NCBI GenBank assembly: GCA_018830485.1
Contig: JAHJRQ010000015.1
Coordinates: forward strand, 620,001-684,000
Length of the DNA stretch: 64,000 nt
Source of the DNA: Pseudomonadota bacterium
GTDB lineage: Bacteria > Desulfobacterota > Desulfobulbia > Desulfobulbales > Desulfurivibrionaceae
Reading direction: 5' to 3'
Every line of letters begins with the position of its first letter. Within the stretch, counting starts at the first letter, position 1. The position numbers were made by a program, and so were the translations under genes. Under the pieces are notes generated by a model that worked only from the letters and a program-made list of their open reading frames with translations, did not search any database and was not told where the DNA came from. This document shows positions 45,099-53,262 of this stretch, piece after piece.

Positions 45099-45470
45099 CT
45101 ACGGGACGCGCTCCCTGGCCGCCTCAAGTTTTTCCAGCAGGGTTTCAAATTCCACCGGCTTGAGCAGGTAGTCAAAGGCCCCGTTTTTGATGCCCTCTTC
45201 TCCTTCGCTGGCCGAGGCGTGGCCGGTGAGGATGACCACCCGGCTTCCAGGGCGGATCTTCTTGATCTCCCTAAGAACCTGGCCGCCGTCCATGTCCGGG
45301 AGGCGCATATCCAGCAGGATCACGGCAAAGTCGCTGGCCGCAACCCTGGCGATGGCCGCGCTGCCGCTGAGCACTCCTTCTCCGGCAAAACCCCGCTTGC
45401 GCAACCGCTGCACCAGGGTGGAGACGAATTCCTCTTCATCGTCAACGACCAGAATGGGAAATTCGGACAT
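45099..45470 (-). CDS. Single-domain response regulator
   Basis: A 123-residue receiver: LVVDDEEEFVS, phosphoacceptor in VILLDMRLPDMDG, Thr in ILTGHAS and Lys in LLKPVEFE are all present. It lies 15 bases after the dCache histidine kinase gene and is the obvious partner. It resembles the receivers at 39825-40211 and 47489-47941 and probably arose with them by duplication. Confidence 0.92.
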   Translation of the reverse strand: MSEFPILVVDDEEEFVSTLVQRLRKRGFAGEGVLSGSAAIARVAASDFAVILLDMRLPDMDGGQVLREIKKIRPGSRVVILTGHASASEGEEGIKNGAFDYLLKPVEFETLLEKLEAARERVP

Positions 45471-45485
45471 TTCTGTTCTCCTGTT

Positions 45486-47168
45486 TTACTGGGCCGTGAT
45501 TGGCAGATTGACCCGGAAGATGCAGCCGCCCTGCCTGCCGTTTCGCACTTCGATATCCCCGCCGAGCCGTTCGACGATGCTGTACGAAATGGCCAGCCCT
45601 ATGCCGGTGCCGCTTCCCGCCTTTTTGGTGGTAAAGAACGGCTCGAACACCTTTTTCAACCCCTCTTCCGACAAGCCCGGCCCGTTGTCGGCAAACTCCA
45701 CCGCAAGCTGCCCGTTGCCGCGGCTTGTGCTGATGGTGACCGCTCCGTCATTGCCGATGGCGTCGAGGGCGTTGTTTAAAATATTGAGAAACACCTGCTG
45801 CAACTGGGCGCTGTCCGTGGTGATCGCAGGCAGGGCGGGGTCGAGGTTGCGCCGGATGGCGATTCGGTGATTGGCCGCCTCTTTTTCCAGGAAAGAGACG
45901 GTTTCCTCCACCAGGGTGTTGATGTTGGCCGGCGCTTTCAGCCCTTCGGTGGAGCGGGAAAAACCCAGGAGCCGATGGGTGATGGTGCTGGCCCGCTTGA
46001 CCTGGGCCTTGATCTTGGCAAAGGCGGTCCGGTATTCCTCGCTGTTTTTCAGATTCGCCGGATCTTCCTCGTCCAGCAGCTCGTCCAGCCAGCCGGCCTG
46101 ATCGCCGATGATCTGCAGGGGGTTGTTGATTTCATGGGCCACATTGGCCGCCATCCTGCCGACCAGGGCCATTTTCTCCGAATTGCGGATGCGGTCGTAG
46201 AGCACCATCCGCTGCTGGTCCGCGTCCTCCACCTTGTTCATCATGGAGCGGACCAGGAATGTGGCAACACCGAGGATGAGCAGGGCGGCGCAGGCGATGA
46301 TCAGGTGATCGCGCTGCCGGGCCCGGTAAAAATCGGCGAGGGAAGTTTTGATATCCGTTTTCAGCACCAGGGTCCAGGCGTTGTTTTTCATGCCGGTGGT
46401 GGCGTACAGAGCCCCCTGGGAGTGGTGGATGGTCAGATCGCCTCCCGTGGCAAGCAACCCTTTTTCCACAGAGGGAAGGGCGGTGAGCCCCAAGCGGCTC
46501 GGAGTCTGCAGTTCGCCCTGGTGGTTGAGGATAAAGGCGTCCCCGCCCGGGCCTACCTCGGCGCTGGCCAGCAGGGCGTTGAACAGCTCGGAATTGATCG
46601 TGGACCGCAAAGCCCAGGAGCGGGAAGGGTCGGTCACCGCCACGATGAAATGCGGCACCCCCCGGTAGCCGGTGAACACGTCGCTGATGTATCTGCCGCT
46701 CTGCATGACTTCGGCGAACCAGCGCGCTTCGGCGTAATTTTTGTCCTTGAGATCCTCGGCGAAGGGACCGACGTAGTTGCAATGGCTGCCGTCCCGGGCG
46801 ATGAGGCCGAGATCGACGATGACTCCCTGGCGGTTCATGGCTTTAAAAAGTTTTTCCAGATTGCCTGGGGTGCTGAGCCAGTCAAGGTCATAGAGTTCCG
46901 CGTAGCCGGCCAGGATGTTTTCCTGGCTGTCGAGGAAGAGGTCGATGATCTCCCTGCGGCTGTCAGCCAGGCTGGTCAGCTCCACGGTGGTCTTGTTCAG
47001 CCATGACTTCTGGTAAAAATGGGAGGCGGTCCAACTGATGAACAGGAGGGGGATAATGGCCACCAGAATGACCACCACGACAAAAAGCTGCTTCTGCCGA
47101 GCGTAGTACGACTCGCGCGAGCGAACCTTGAGGGCGCTGCCGGGGATGGTGGCGGTGTACATCTTCAT
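45486..47168 (-). CDS. dCache-domain sensor histidine kinase
   Basis: A 560-residue kinase. A first membrane span (about 28-49), a periplasmic double-Cache domain (about 50-290, with VGPFAEDLKDKNYAEARWF and SDVFTGYRGVPHFIVAV), a second span (about 290-310), then HisKA with phosphoacceptor His in VAHEINNPLQIIG (about residue 345) and an ATPase domain (NILNNALDAIG, DNGPGLSEEG, GTGIGLAIS). Its start overlaps the Fis-type gene by four bases. It is paralogous to the kinase at 51023-52777. The ligand is unknown; dCache domains often bind small organic acids or amino acids. Confidence 0.93.
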   Translation of the reverse strand: MKMYTATIPGSALKVRSRESYYARQKQLFVVVVILVAIIPLLFISWTASHFYQKSWLNKTTVELTSLADSRREIIDLFLDSQENILAGYAELYDLDWLSTPGNLEKLFKAMNRQGVIVDLGLIARDGSHCNYVGPFAEDLKDKNYAEARWFAEVMQSGRYISDVFTGYRGVPHFIVAVTDPSRSWALRSTINSELFNALLASAEVGPGGDAFILNHQGELQTPSRLGLTALPSVEKGLLATGGDLTIHHSQGALYATTGMKNNAWTLVLKTDIKTSLADFYRARQRDHLIIACAALLILGVATFLVRSMMNKVEDADQQRMVLYDRIRNSEKMALVGRMAANVAHEINNPLQIIGDQAGWLDELLDEEDPANLKNSEEYRTAFAKIKAQVKRASTITHRLLGFSRSTEGLKAPANINTLVEETVSFLEKEAANHRIAIRRNLDPALPAITTDSAQLQQVFLNILNNALDAIGNDGAVTISTSRGNGQLAVEFADNGPGLSEEGLKKVFEPFFTTKKAGSGTGIGLAISYSIVERLGGDIEVRNGRQGGCIFRVNLPITAQ

Positions 47169-47464
47169 GGCTGGTCGGCATATTCCTGAAGCGGGGCGGC
47201 AGGGGCGAGGCTTTCCAGTCTTTTCAGCTTCCGCCAGAGGGAAACCCGGTCTATGCCCAGAACCTGGGCAGCCCGGGACTTGTTGCCCGCCACATGGGCC
47301 AGCACCCGTTGCACATATTCCTGCTCCAGTTCCAACAGGGTGGGGAATCTTCCTTCCGGCGGATACCCCTCGAGCACCCGGGAGGCGGCGGCCAGGGGGC
47401 GGATCTCGATGCCTTCGCCGCTGACGATGAAGTGGCGGTTTATGGGGGAGGGTTGTTTGTGCAT
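47165..47464 (-). CDS. Fis-type HTH protein, like a detached NtrC C-terminus
   Basis: A 99-residue protein whose last 50 residues are a Fis-type helix-turn-helix: LELEQEYVQRVLAHVAGNKSRAAQVLGIDRVSLWRKLKRL. The preceding EGIEIRPLAAASRVLEG resembles the linker before the HTH in NtrC-type activators. The AAA+ and receiver parts are missing from this gene. It could bind DNA as a dimer and compete with or assist the sigma-54 activator at 49272-50666. Confidence 0.82.
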   Translation of the reverse strand: MHKQPSPINRHFIVSGEGIEIRPLAAASRVLEGYPPEGRFPTLLELEQEYVQRVLAHVAGNKSRAAQVLGIDRVSLWRKLKRLESLAPAAPLQEYADQP

Positions 47465-47488
47465 TTCTGTCGGCCTTGGCTGGGATGA

Positions 47489-47941
47489 TTACTGATTCAG
47501 CAGGGTTTTGGCGGTTTCATATTCCCCCGCTTCGGCAAAGGCGGCGGCGGTGGCGGAGCTGTCCAGCAGGTTCTTTTTTGCCTGATGGGCCGCCTTGATC
47601 CGTTCCACCAGGATCTCGATGTCAACGGGTTTTTTCAGATAGTCAAACACGCCGAGCCGTCTCGCTTCGGCCTCGTCCAGATCGTTGCCGTGTCCGGTCT
47701 GGATGATGACCTGGATGTTGGGGTAGATCTGCCGTACCCGCCGCAACACCTCCATGCCGTCGATGCCCGGCATTTTCAGGTCGAGAACCATGACGTCGGG
47801 CTCCTTCTCGCCCACATAGCCCAGGGCTTGTTCGCCGTTGAGCGCGGTCTTGCTGCCAAGATCCCGCAGGTCAAGACGCTCCGACAGGGTTCTGATGAAA
47901 TCTTCTTCGTCGTCTACCAGCAGAATTTTGATGTCGTCCAT
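47489..47941 (-). CDS. Response regulator with FAEAGE-motif tail
   Basis: A 150-residue protein. Residues 1-125 are a complete receiver (LLVDDEEDFIR, VMVLDLKMPGIDG, IIQTGHGND, YLKKPVDIE). The tail, residues 132-148, is AAFAEAGEYETAKTLL, a motif shared with the two genes upstream in the operon. The motif looks like half of a TPR repeat. It may dock the receiver onto a common partner. Confidence 0.9.
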   Translation of the reverse strand: MDDIKILLVDDEEDFIRTLSERLDLRDLGSKTALNGEQALGYVGEKEPDVMVLDLKMPGIDGMEVLRRVRQIYPNIQVIIQTGHGNDLDEAEARRLGVFDYLKKPVDIEILVERIKAAHQAKKNLLDSSATAAAFAEAGEYETAKTLLNQ

Positions 47942-47983
47942 GATGTCCTCAAGGTCGGTTGGCGGACAGCAGTGGCGGCTGTC

Positions 47984-48487
47984 CTATGGTTTTTTCCGGT
48001 GGGAGGGGCGTTGTGCCTCCGCGTCGCCTTCCAGCAGGGAGAGGGCGGTGTCAAATTCTCCGGCCTGGGCGAAGGTCGCGGCGGCCATCGCGTCCCCGAA
48101 GCGCCTGAACAGGGATTTTTTCCCCTGCCGTTTTTTCCTCCGGCCAAGGGCGGCGGAAATGGATTTTTTCAGGACGGAGGTGTCAAAGGGGGCGATGAGT
48201 TCATCGGCTGCTCCGGCCTGCATCCCGGCGATGGACAGCGGGATGTTGTCCGGCCGGTTGATGAGGATCACCTCGACCTCGGGTATGTTCTCTCGAATGG
48301 CGAGCAAGGGGTGCAGCGCCTCGCTGCCTGCCTGCCGGATATCGAGCAGGACAATCTCCGTCCCGAGGGGGGGCAGGGGCGGTGACTCTCCGGACAATGC
48401 CACCGTTATTCCCCAGCCCTGCAGCAGCCCCTGCATTGTTTCGGCAAAGCCTGCGTCGCTTGAAACAATGAACGCGGTCGCCTGCAT
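47984..48487 (-). CDS. Degenerate receiver with FAQAGE-motif tail
   Basis: A 167-residue protein. The first 115 residues keep the receiver fold (AFIVSSDAGFAETMQ, EIVLLDIRQAG, EVILINRPD) and the central Asp, but the acid pair is only Ser-Asp, the Thr is Asn and the conserved Lys is lost (LIAPFD). It is probably not phosphorylated in the usual way. Residues 135-152 hold AAATFAQAGEFDTALSLL, matching the neighbours. A basic stretch (GRRKKRQGKKS) joins the two parts. Confidence 0.8.
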   Translation of the reverse strand: MQATAFIVSSDAGFAETMQGLLQGWGITVALSGESPPLPPLGTEIVLLDIRQAGSEALHPLLAIRENIPEVEVILINRPDNIPLSIAGMQAGAADELIAPFDTSVLKKSISAALGRRKKRQGKKSLFRRFGDAMAAATFAQAGEFDTALSLLEGDAEAQRPSHRKKP

Positions 48488-48510
48488 GGTCGCCTGTCCG
48501 GCTCCGGTTC

Positions 48511-48804
48511 TTATCGCGCCGAATCCGTGGCGAAAACGCCGTAGGTCATGCGGATGCCGCCCAGCCCCAGCGATTGCAGAAAGTCTTCACCGCCCGGCGG
48601 GAGGTTGGGGCTTTTTGCCAGGAGAGCGGCCTCGGCATGAAGCCCTTCTTCGGCAAAGGCGGCGGCCATGAAGATCTTTTGGAATTGGTTGATCGCCCTG
48701 TTCCGGATGGGGACCGGCGCCATGTTTTTGGCGGTTTCCCATTCTCCTGCTTCGGCAAAGGTGATGGCCGTCATCCATTTCTGAAAGGTGTCGAGTGTTT
48801 TCAT
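48511..48804 (-). CDS. Small FAEAGE-motif protein
   Basis: A 97-residue protein of unknown function and the first gene of the minus-strand block. It carries the motif twice: TAITFAEAGEWETAK (12-26) and AAAFAEEGLHAEAALL (47-62), spaced by about 35 residues as in helical repeats. No membrane span or catalytic motif is seen. It probably forms a small helical scaffold that the two motif-tailed receivers may copy or bind. Confidence 0.78.
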   Translation of the reverse strand: MKTLDTFQKWMTAITFAEAGEWETAKNMAPVPIRNRAINQFQKIFMAAAFAEEGLHAEAALLAKSPNLPPGGEDFLQSLGLGGIRMTYGVFATDSAR

Positions 48805-48873
48805 GGCAACCTCCGCAAATGTTGAGCTGTTTTCAGCGCCGCGGAACAGATGGGCGCTGTTGCTGTGTGATAT

Positions 48874-48889
48874 TACAAGGATCGTGCCA
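48874..48889 (-). promoter_or_regulatory. Sigma-54-like promoter of the minus-strand block
   Basis: On the minus strand the sequence reads TGGCAC, five bases, TTGTA (48889 to 48874), against the consensus TGGCAC-N5-TTGCA. The -24 GG is intact; the -12 element has GT in place of GC, a change at a conserved base. It sits 70 bases ahead of the first gene, with a sigma-54 activator gene divergent, which supports it. Confidence 0.55.
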
Positions 48890-49158
48890 TGGTTTTATTA
48901 TGTGTGAAAACAGCAAGTTGTAAAAATAGAGCCCCCAGTGAAACAGGCGGGCAGAACATTATGAAACGAAGGGAAACGAATTGGGCCGGGTTTGCAGGTG
49001 GGGTGTATCGTGCCGGGCATGCTGCGCCGCTCGTTATAATTGCTGACAATGGAGAGGGTGTGCGACTTCTCACCTGTAGTGTGGGGCGCGGTCTGCTGTT
49101 GGGAGCGAAAAAAAGAATTGCTTTCTGGTGCACGATGAGGTACTTGAAACATATGGGG

Positions 49159-49175
49159 ACAATGTGAAACATTGT
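49159..49175. promoter_or_regulatory. Candidate activator-binding palindrome
   Basis: ACAATGT (49159-49165) and ACATTGT (49169-49175) form a perfect inverted repeat around GAA. It lies about 270 bp upstream of the sigma-54-like promoter and about 100 bp before the activator gene, a fitting place for an enhancer or autoregulatory site. Confidence 0.45.
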
Positions 49176-49271
49176 TGCGGGTTGCACGGTGTTCCCTCTC
49201 CCCAACCTCCTCCGCCAGTTCAACCCAGGCTCCGGGGGGGATTTTGCAAGAGGATCAATGGTCCGAGGCCA

Positions 49272-50666
49272 ATGGTGGAAAACCGAGGAAACGAGAATTT
49301 TTGCCCCGATCTCATCGAGATTCTCAATGGGGTGCCGCACGGCATCGCCCTTGTCGATCAGGATCTCCGAATCATCATGATGAACCGCTTTCTCGAAGCG
49401 CTTACCGGCTATTCGGGCGAGGAGGTTCGCGGCATATACTGCGACCATGTGCTGCGCACCGGTTTCGGCAGAAACGTGCAGGTGTTTCGTCAGTCCCTGG
49501 ACTCCGGGGTTGCGTGCAGCATCGAGGGTGATATCCTCGGCCTGAACCGCGAGAAGATCCCCATGCGTTTCACCGCCACCCCGGTTGTGGAGCGCACCGG
49601 AGGGCGGCAGGCGCTGGTTCTGGTCCTTGAAGACATCGCCGACTGTCAGAAGACAGGAGGCAAGAAGGAGGCGGGGACGGCCAAGGGGTTGCTGGGGCAC
49701 AGCCCCAAGATGCAGGAGATCTTTGAACTCCTGCCGGTTCTCGCCCATACCGATTCCTCGGTGCTGATCACCGGCGAAACCGGCACCGGCAAGGACATTC
49801 TGGCCGAAGCCGTCCATCTGGCTTCCCGCCGGAGCAAGTATCCCTTCATTAAGGTGAATTGCGGGGCGCTGCCGGAAAGTCTGCTCGAATCGGAGCTATT
49901 CGGCCATGTGCGGGGGGCGTTTACCGGAGCGCACGCCGACAAGCACGGCATGTTTCAGCTTGCCCAGGGCGGCACCATCTTCCTTACCGAAATAGGCGAT
50001 TTGCCCCTGCCCCTCCAGGTAAAACTGCTCACCGTGCTGGACGACCGGGAATTCTTCCCCCTGGGCAGCCAGAAGAAGGTCCGGGTCGATGTGCGGCTGA
50101 TCACCGGCACCCACCGCGATTTGAAGCAGTTGGTTGAGGTGGGCAGGTTCAGGGAAGATCTTTTTTTCCGCCTCAATGTCCTGCGGGTACACCTGCCGCC
50201 CCTGCGCGAGCGGGATGGGGATGTGCGGCTGCTCATAGACTATTTCCTCCAGATGTTTGCCGCCAGCTTCAAGAAAAACGTGAAAAAGCTCTCCTCCCGG
50301 GCCTTGCGGCTGCTGGGCGGCTATCGCTATCCGGGCAATGTCCGCGAGCTGCGCAATATCATTGAGTACGGGGTCAATATCTGCCGGGGCGAGGTTATCG
50401 ATATCGAGCACCTTCCTCCCTATGTGCTTGCCGACGCGGGCACCCCGCCCAGAACGGCGGCCGAGGCCGTTGCGCCCGGTTCCCCCTTATCCGGAGGTCC
50501 GGATGAGGAGCTTCCTGACAACGCTGTAAGCTGGAGCTCCATTGAAAAAAGGAAGATCCTCACCGCGCTCATGCAGACCGGCGGCAGCCGCACCGGCGCG
50601 GCCAAGGCGCTTGGCTGGGGCCGCACCACCCTGTGGCGGAAGATGCGGGAATACGACCTTGGGTAA
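49272..50666 (+). CDS. Sigma-54-dependent activator with PAS sensor
   Basis: A 464-residue regulator. A PAS domain (about 10-115, GIALVDQDLRIIMMNRFLEALTGYS) replaces the usual receiver. The AAA+ domain follows: Walker A GETGTGKD, the sigma-54 contact loop GAFTGA, and the sensor and arginine regions (RLNVLRVHLPPLRER). The Walker B motif is altered: GGTIFLTEIGD has Thr239 where nearly all relatives have Asp. A Fis-type HTH ends the protein (GSRTGAAKALGWGRTTLWRKM). GAGG precedes the ATG. It probably controls the block behind 48874-48889. Confidence 0.93.
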   Translation: MVENRGNENFCPDLIEILNGVPHGIALVDQDLRIIMMNRFLEALTGYSGEEVRGIYCDHVLRTGFGRNVQVFRQSLDSGVACSIEGDILGLNREKIPMRFTATPVVERTGGRQALVLVLEDIADCQKTGGKKEAGTAKGLLGHSPKMQEIFELLPVLAHTDSSVLITGETGTGKDILAEAVHLASRRSKYPFIKVNCGALPESLLESELFGHVRGAFTGAHADKHGMFQLAQGGTIFLTEIGDLPLPLQVKLLTVLDDREFFPLGSQKKVRVDVRLITGTHRDLKQLVEVGRFREDLFFRLNVLRVHLPPLRERDGDVRLLIDYFLQMFAASFKKNVKKLSSRALRLLGGYRYPGNVRELRNIIEYGVNICRGEVIDIEHLPPYVLADAGTPPRTAAEAVAPGSPLSGGPDEELPDNAVSWSSIEKRKILTALMQTGGSRTGAAKALGWGRTTLWRKMREYDLG

Positions 50667-50672
50667 GACAGC

Positions 50673-51026
50673 ATGAAGATTCTGGCAACCTTGCAGAATA
50701 ACGATATCGCCCCGCGTTTCGACCTGGCCACTGAAATTCTCATCGCCAGCATCGTCCGGGGAAAGATTTCCGGGGAGCCGCGCACGGTGTTGCTGCCCGG
50801 GCCGGGAAGCGATGCGCTGTGCAGCCTGATCATCAAGGAAGAGGTCTCCCTGGTGATCTGCGGCGGCATCGAGGAGTCGCATTTCCAGTATCTGGTCTGG
50901 AAAAAAATAGAGGTGATCGACAGGGTGATCGGTCCCGCGCCACGGGCCATCGAGCTGGCCATTGCCAAGCAACTGCGGCCCGGGGGTATTGTCCGGACGG
51001 AAAGCACAAGGAGTGCCCGGTTATGA
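50673..51026 (+). CDS. NifX/NafY-type (dinitrogenase cofactor-like) protein
   Basis: A 117-residue protein with the RNase H-like fold of the FeMo-cofactor-binding family: MKILATLQNNDIAPRFDLATEILIA at the start, then VSLVICGGIEESHFQYLVWKKIEVIDRVIG. No nif genes are present, so it more likely binds another metal cluster or acts in signalling, as other stand-alone members may. It starts six bases after the activator and overlaps the next kinase by four bases. Confidence 0.85.
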   Translation: MKILATLQNNDIAPRFDLATEILIASIVRGKISGEPRTVLLPGPGSDALCSLIIKEEVSLVICGGIEESHFQYLVWKKIEVIDRVIGPAPRAIELAIAKQLRPGGIVRTESTRSARL

Positions 51027-52777
51027 GCGAAAATCGTTCAATCAAGCGCAATTGCCCCATATTCTGCGGCCTGTACGGCAAGGATCTTTCTCCCCAGGCC
51101 CGGTACCGGTGCATGTGCAACAGCCTTTTCATCGTGATGCTGGCCATCACCCTGATTCCCCTGTCGATCACCTCGGGGCTCAATTTTTTCCAGTATCAGC
51201 AGCTCGTGCGGGAGGATTCCCGGGCCAATGCCCGCTGGAACGCGGAAAGCGCCAGGGCGACCATCAACGCTTACCTGGAAAAACTGCAGGCGGCGATCAC
51301 CGTGGTTATCGACAGCCACAGCTTCGAAGATCTCTCCGATTCCCAAAAACTCGAGCAGATTTTCCGGCAGCTCAAGAAGGAGCATCAGGGGCTGGTCGAT
51401 CTGAGCGTTGTCGGCGCGGACGGCATCCAGACCGCCTATGTCGGCCCCTACCGGCTGGCGGGCAAGGATTACAGCGACAGTCTCTGGCTGCATAAGGCCC
51501 TGGCCCGGCGGATGTATGTCAGCGAGGTTTTCACCGGGTTTCGCAATGTTCCCCATTTCGTGGTGGCAGCCAGCAAGAAGGATCCCTCTTTGGATCGGTA
51601 CTGGGTGATCCGGGCGAGCATCGACACAGAAACCCTGGATCGTTTTCTGGCCCTGGCCGACACCGAGGTTCTGGAGGATATCTTTCTTGTCAATGACAGC
51701 GGAATTCTGCAGAGCGGTTCCCGCTTCCATGGCGACGTTCTGGAGAGTTTCCAGCTCACCCGCAAACCCAAGCAGAGCGACATCATTATTTTCGAGGAGA
51801 TGCGCGGCAGCAGCAGCTTCTACCGGGCCGTGAGCCGGATTCCGAACACGCCCTGGCTGTTGGTTCTTGACCAGCAGGGAGCCGAGTCCAGGAAGATCTG
51901 GCACATCTTCAAGGGGCGGCTGCAGCTCACCCTCGGTCTTTGTTTTCTTGCCTCGGGCGGGATGGTTTTCTGGCTTTCCCGCTTTTTGGCGGGCAAGTTT
52001 CGCGAGGCCGATGAAGCGCGGGATTCGATTTTGAGCGAAACGGAACATTCCAACAAGCTGGCCTCCATCGGGAGGCTGGCCGCGGGCGTTGCCCATGAGA
52101 TCAACAACCCCCTGGCTATCATCGGGGAGAAAGCGGGTTTGATGCAGGATCTGGTCGGGCTGGAACAGGACTTCCGCCACCGGGAAAAGTTTCTCGATCA
52201 ACTGGCTTCCCTGCAAAACGCGGTGGTACGGGCGAGAACCATCACCCATCGGCTGCTCGGCTTTGCCCGGCGGATGGAAACGTCCCTGACCCTGGTGCAG
52301 CTCAACGGGATCATCACGGAGGTCTTGAGCTTTCTTGAAAAAGATGCGGCCTACCGCAACATCCATATCATTCTGCAACTCCAGGAAAACCTGCCGGTCA
52401 TCCGGGCGGACCACGGTCAGTTGCAGCAGGTGTTCTTGAACGTGATCAACAACGCCATCGACGCGATCCGCAGCGACGGCGAGATCCATATCACCTCCCG
52501 CCGCGAAAACCAGAAAACGGTGATGGTGGCAATCTCCGATACCGGGCCGGGGATTGCCCAGGATGTGCTCAGGCACATCTTTGATCCATTTTTCACCACC
52601 AAGGGCAACGAGGAGAAAAAGGGCACCGGCCTGGGGCTGTCCATCACCTACGGAATCGTGCAGAAAATGGGGGGAAAAATCGAGGTGAGCAGCGAGGTCG
52701 GAGTGGGCACCACCTTTATCATCACTTTTCCGGTTTACAAAGAAGGCAGCGAGGAAGAAAGCAATGACCGCGCGTAG
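51023..52777 (+). CDS. dCache-domain sensor histidine kinase with N-terminal cysteines
   Basis: A 584-residue kinase paralogous to 45486-47168. Before the first span (about 33-55) it has four cysteines, C11, C15, C30 and C32 (CPIFC and CMC), which could bind a metal or respond to redox. The periplasmic dCache part has YVGPYRLAGKDYSDSLW and SEVFTGFRNVPHFVVAA. After the second span come HisKA (VAHEINNPLAIIG) and the ATPase domain (NVINNAIDAI, DTGPGIAQD, GTGLGLSIT). AAGGAG supports the start. It is coupled to the NifX-like gene and overlaps the next receiver by 14 bases. Confidence 0.92.
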   Translation: MSENRSIKRNCPIFCGLYGKDLSPQARYRCMCNSLFIVMLAITLIPLSITSGLNFFQYQQLVREDSRANARWNAESARATINAYLEKLQAAITVVIDSHSFEDLSDSQKLEQIFRQLKKEHQGLVDLSVVGADGIQTAYVGPYRLAGKDYSDSLWLHKALARRMYVSEVFTGFRNVPHFVVAASKKDPSLDRYWVIRASIDTETLDRFLALADTEVLEDIFLVNDSGILQSGSRFHGDVLESFQLTRKPKQSDIIIFEEMRGSSSFYRAVSRIPNTPWLLVLDQQGAESRKIWHIFKGRLQLTLGLCFLASGGMVFWLSRFLAGKFREADEARDSILSETEHSNKLASIGRLAAGVAHEINNPLAIIGEKAGLMQDLVGLEQDFRHREKFLDQLASLQNAVVRARTITHRLLGFARRMETSLTLVQLNGIITEVLSFLEKDAAYRNIHIILQLQENLPVIRADHGQLQQVFLNVINNAIDAIRSDGEIHITSRRENQKTVMVAISDTGPGIAQDVLRHIFDPFFTTKGNEEKKGTGLGLSITYGIVQKMGGKIEVSSEVGVGTTFIITFPVYKEGSEEESNDRA

Positions 52778-53132
52778 GATTTTGATTGTTGACGACGAGG
52801 TTGATTTCGGGACAACCCTGGCTGAGCGATTGGAACTGCGGGGCTATGCCGCCAAAGCGGTGAGCGGCGCCCAGGAGGCGATGGGGGTGCTCGCTGACAA
52901 TTGGCGGCCGGACGTGGTCCTCCTCGATCTGATGATGCCGGGCGTGGACGGCCTCGCCACCCTGGACCTTATCAAGCAGCACGACCCCAAGATCCAGGTG
53001 ATCATCCTCACCGGGCACGGCTCCACCGAGAGCGGCATCCTCGGCATGCAGCGCGGCCTGTTCGATTACATCATGAAGCCGGTGGACATCGGCGATCTGA
53101 TCGTCCGGATCAACGAGGCCGGCGCCCAATAA
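52764..53132 (+). CDS. Single-domain response regulator
   Basis: A 122-residue complete receiver (LIVDDEVDFGT, VVLLDLMMPGVDG, ILTGHGS, IMKPVDIG). It overlaps the kinase gene by 14 bases and is almost certainly its partner. It is close in sequence to the receivers on the minus-strand arm, so cross-talk between arms is possible. Confidence 0.93.
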   Translation: MTARRILIVDDEVDFGTTLAERLELRGYAAKAVSGAQEAMGVLADNWRPDVVLLDLMMPGVDGLATLDLIKQHDPKIQVIILTGHGSTESGILGMQRGLFDYIMKPVDIGDLIVRINEAGAQ

Positions 53133-53262
53133 AGGGTGATTGTCCTTGACCGCCAATTTTTTTTTGGTATGGTTCGGCGTGGGCGGGACTGCCCGGTGAA
53201 ATCCGCGGCGAACTGCCGTACGGGTTATTTTTTCTTCATTCATCACAGCCATCCTCTTCAAC

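Larger units (their letters stand above)
48805..49271. other. Divergent control region of the signalling island
   Basis: This 467-bp gap separates the two arms. It holds a sigma-54-like promoter for the minus arm (48874-48889) and a perfect short palindrome (49159-49175) near the activator gene. A frame runs in from upstream of the activator start but has no support as coding sequence. Confidence 0.7.
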
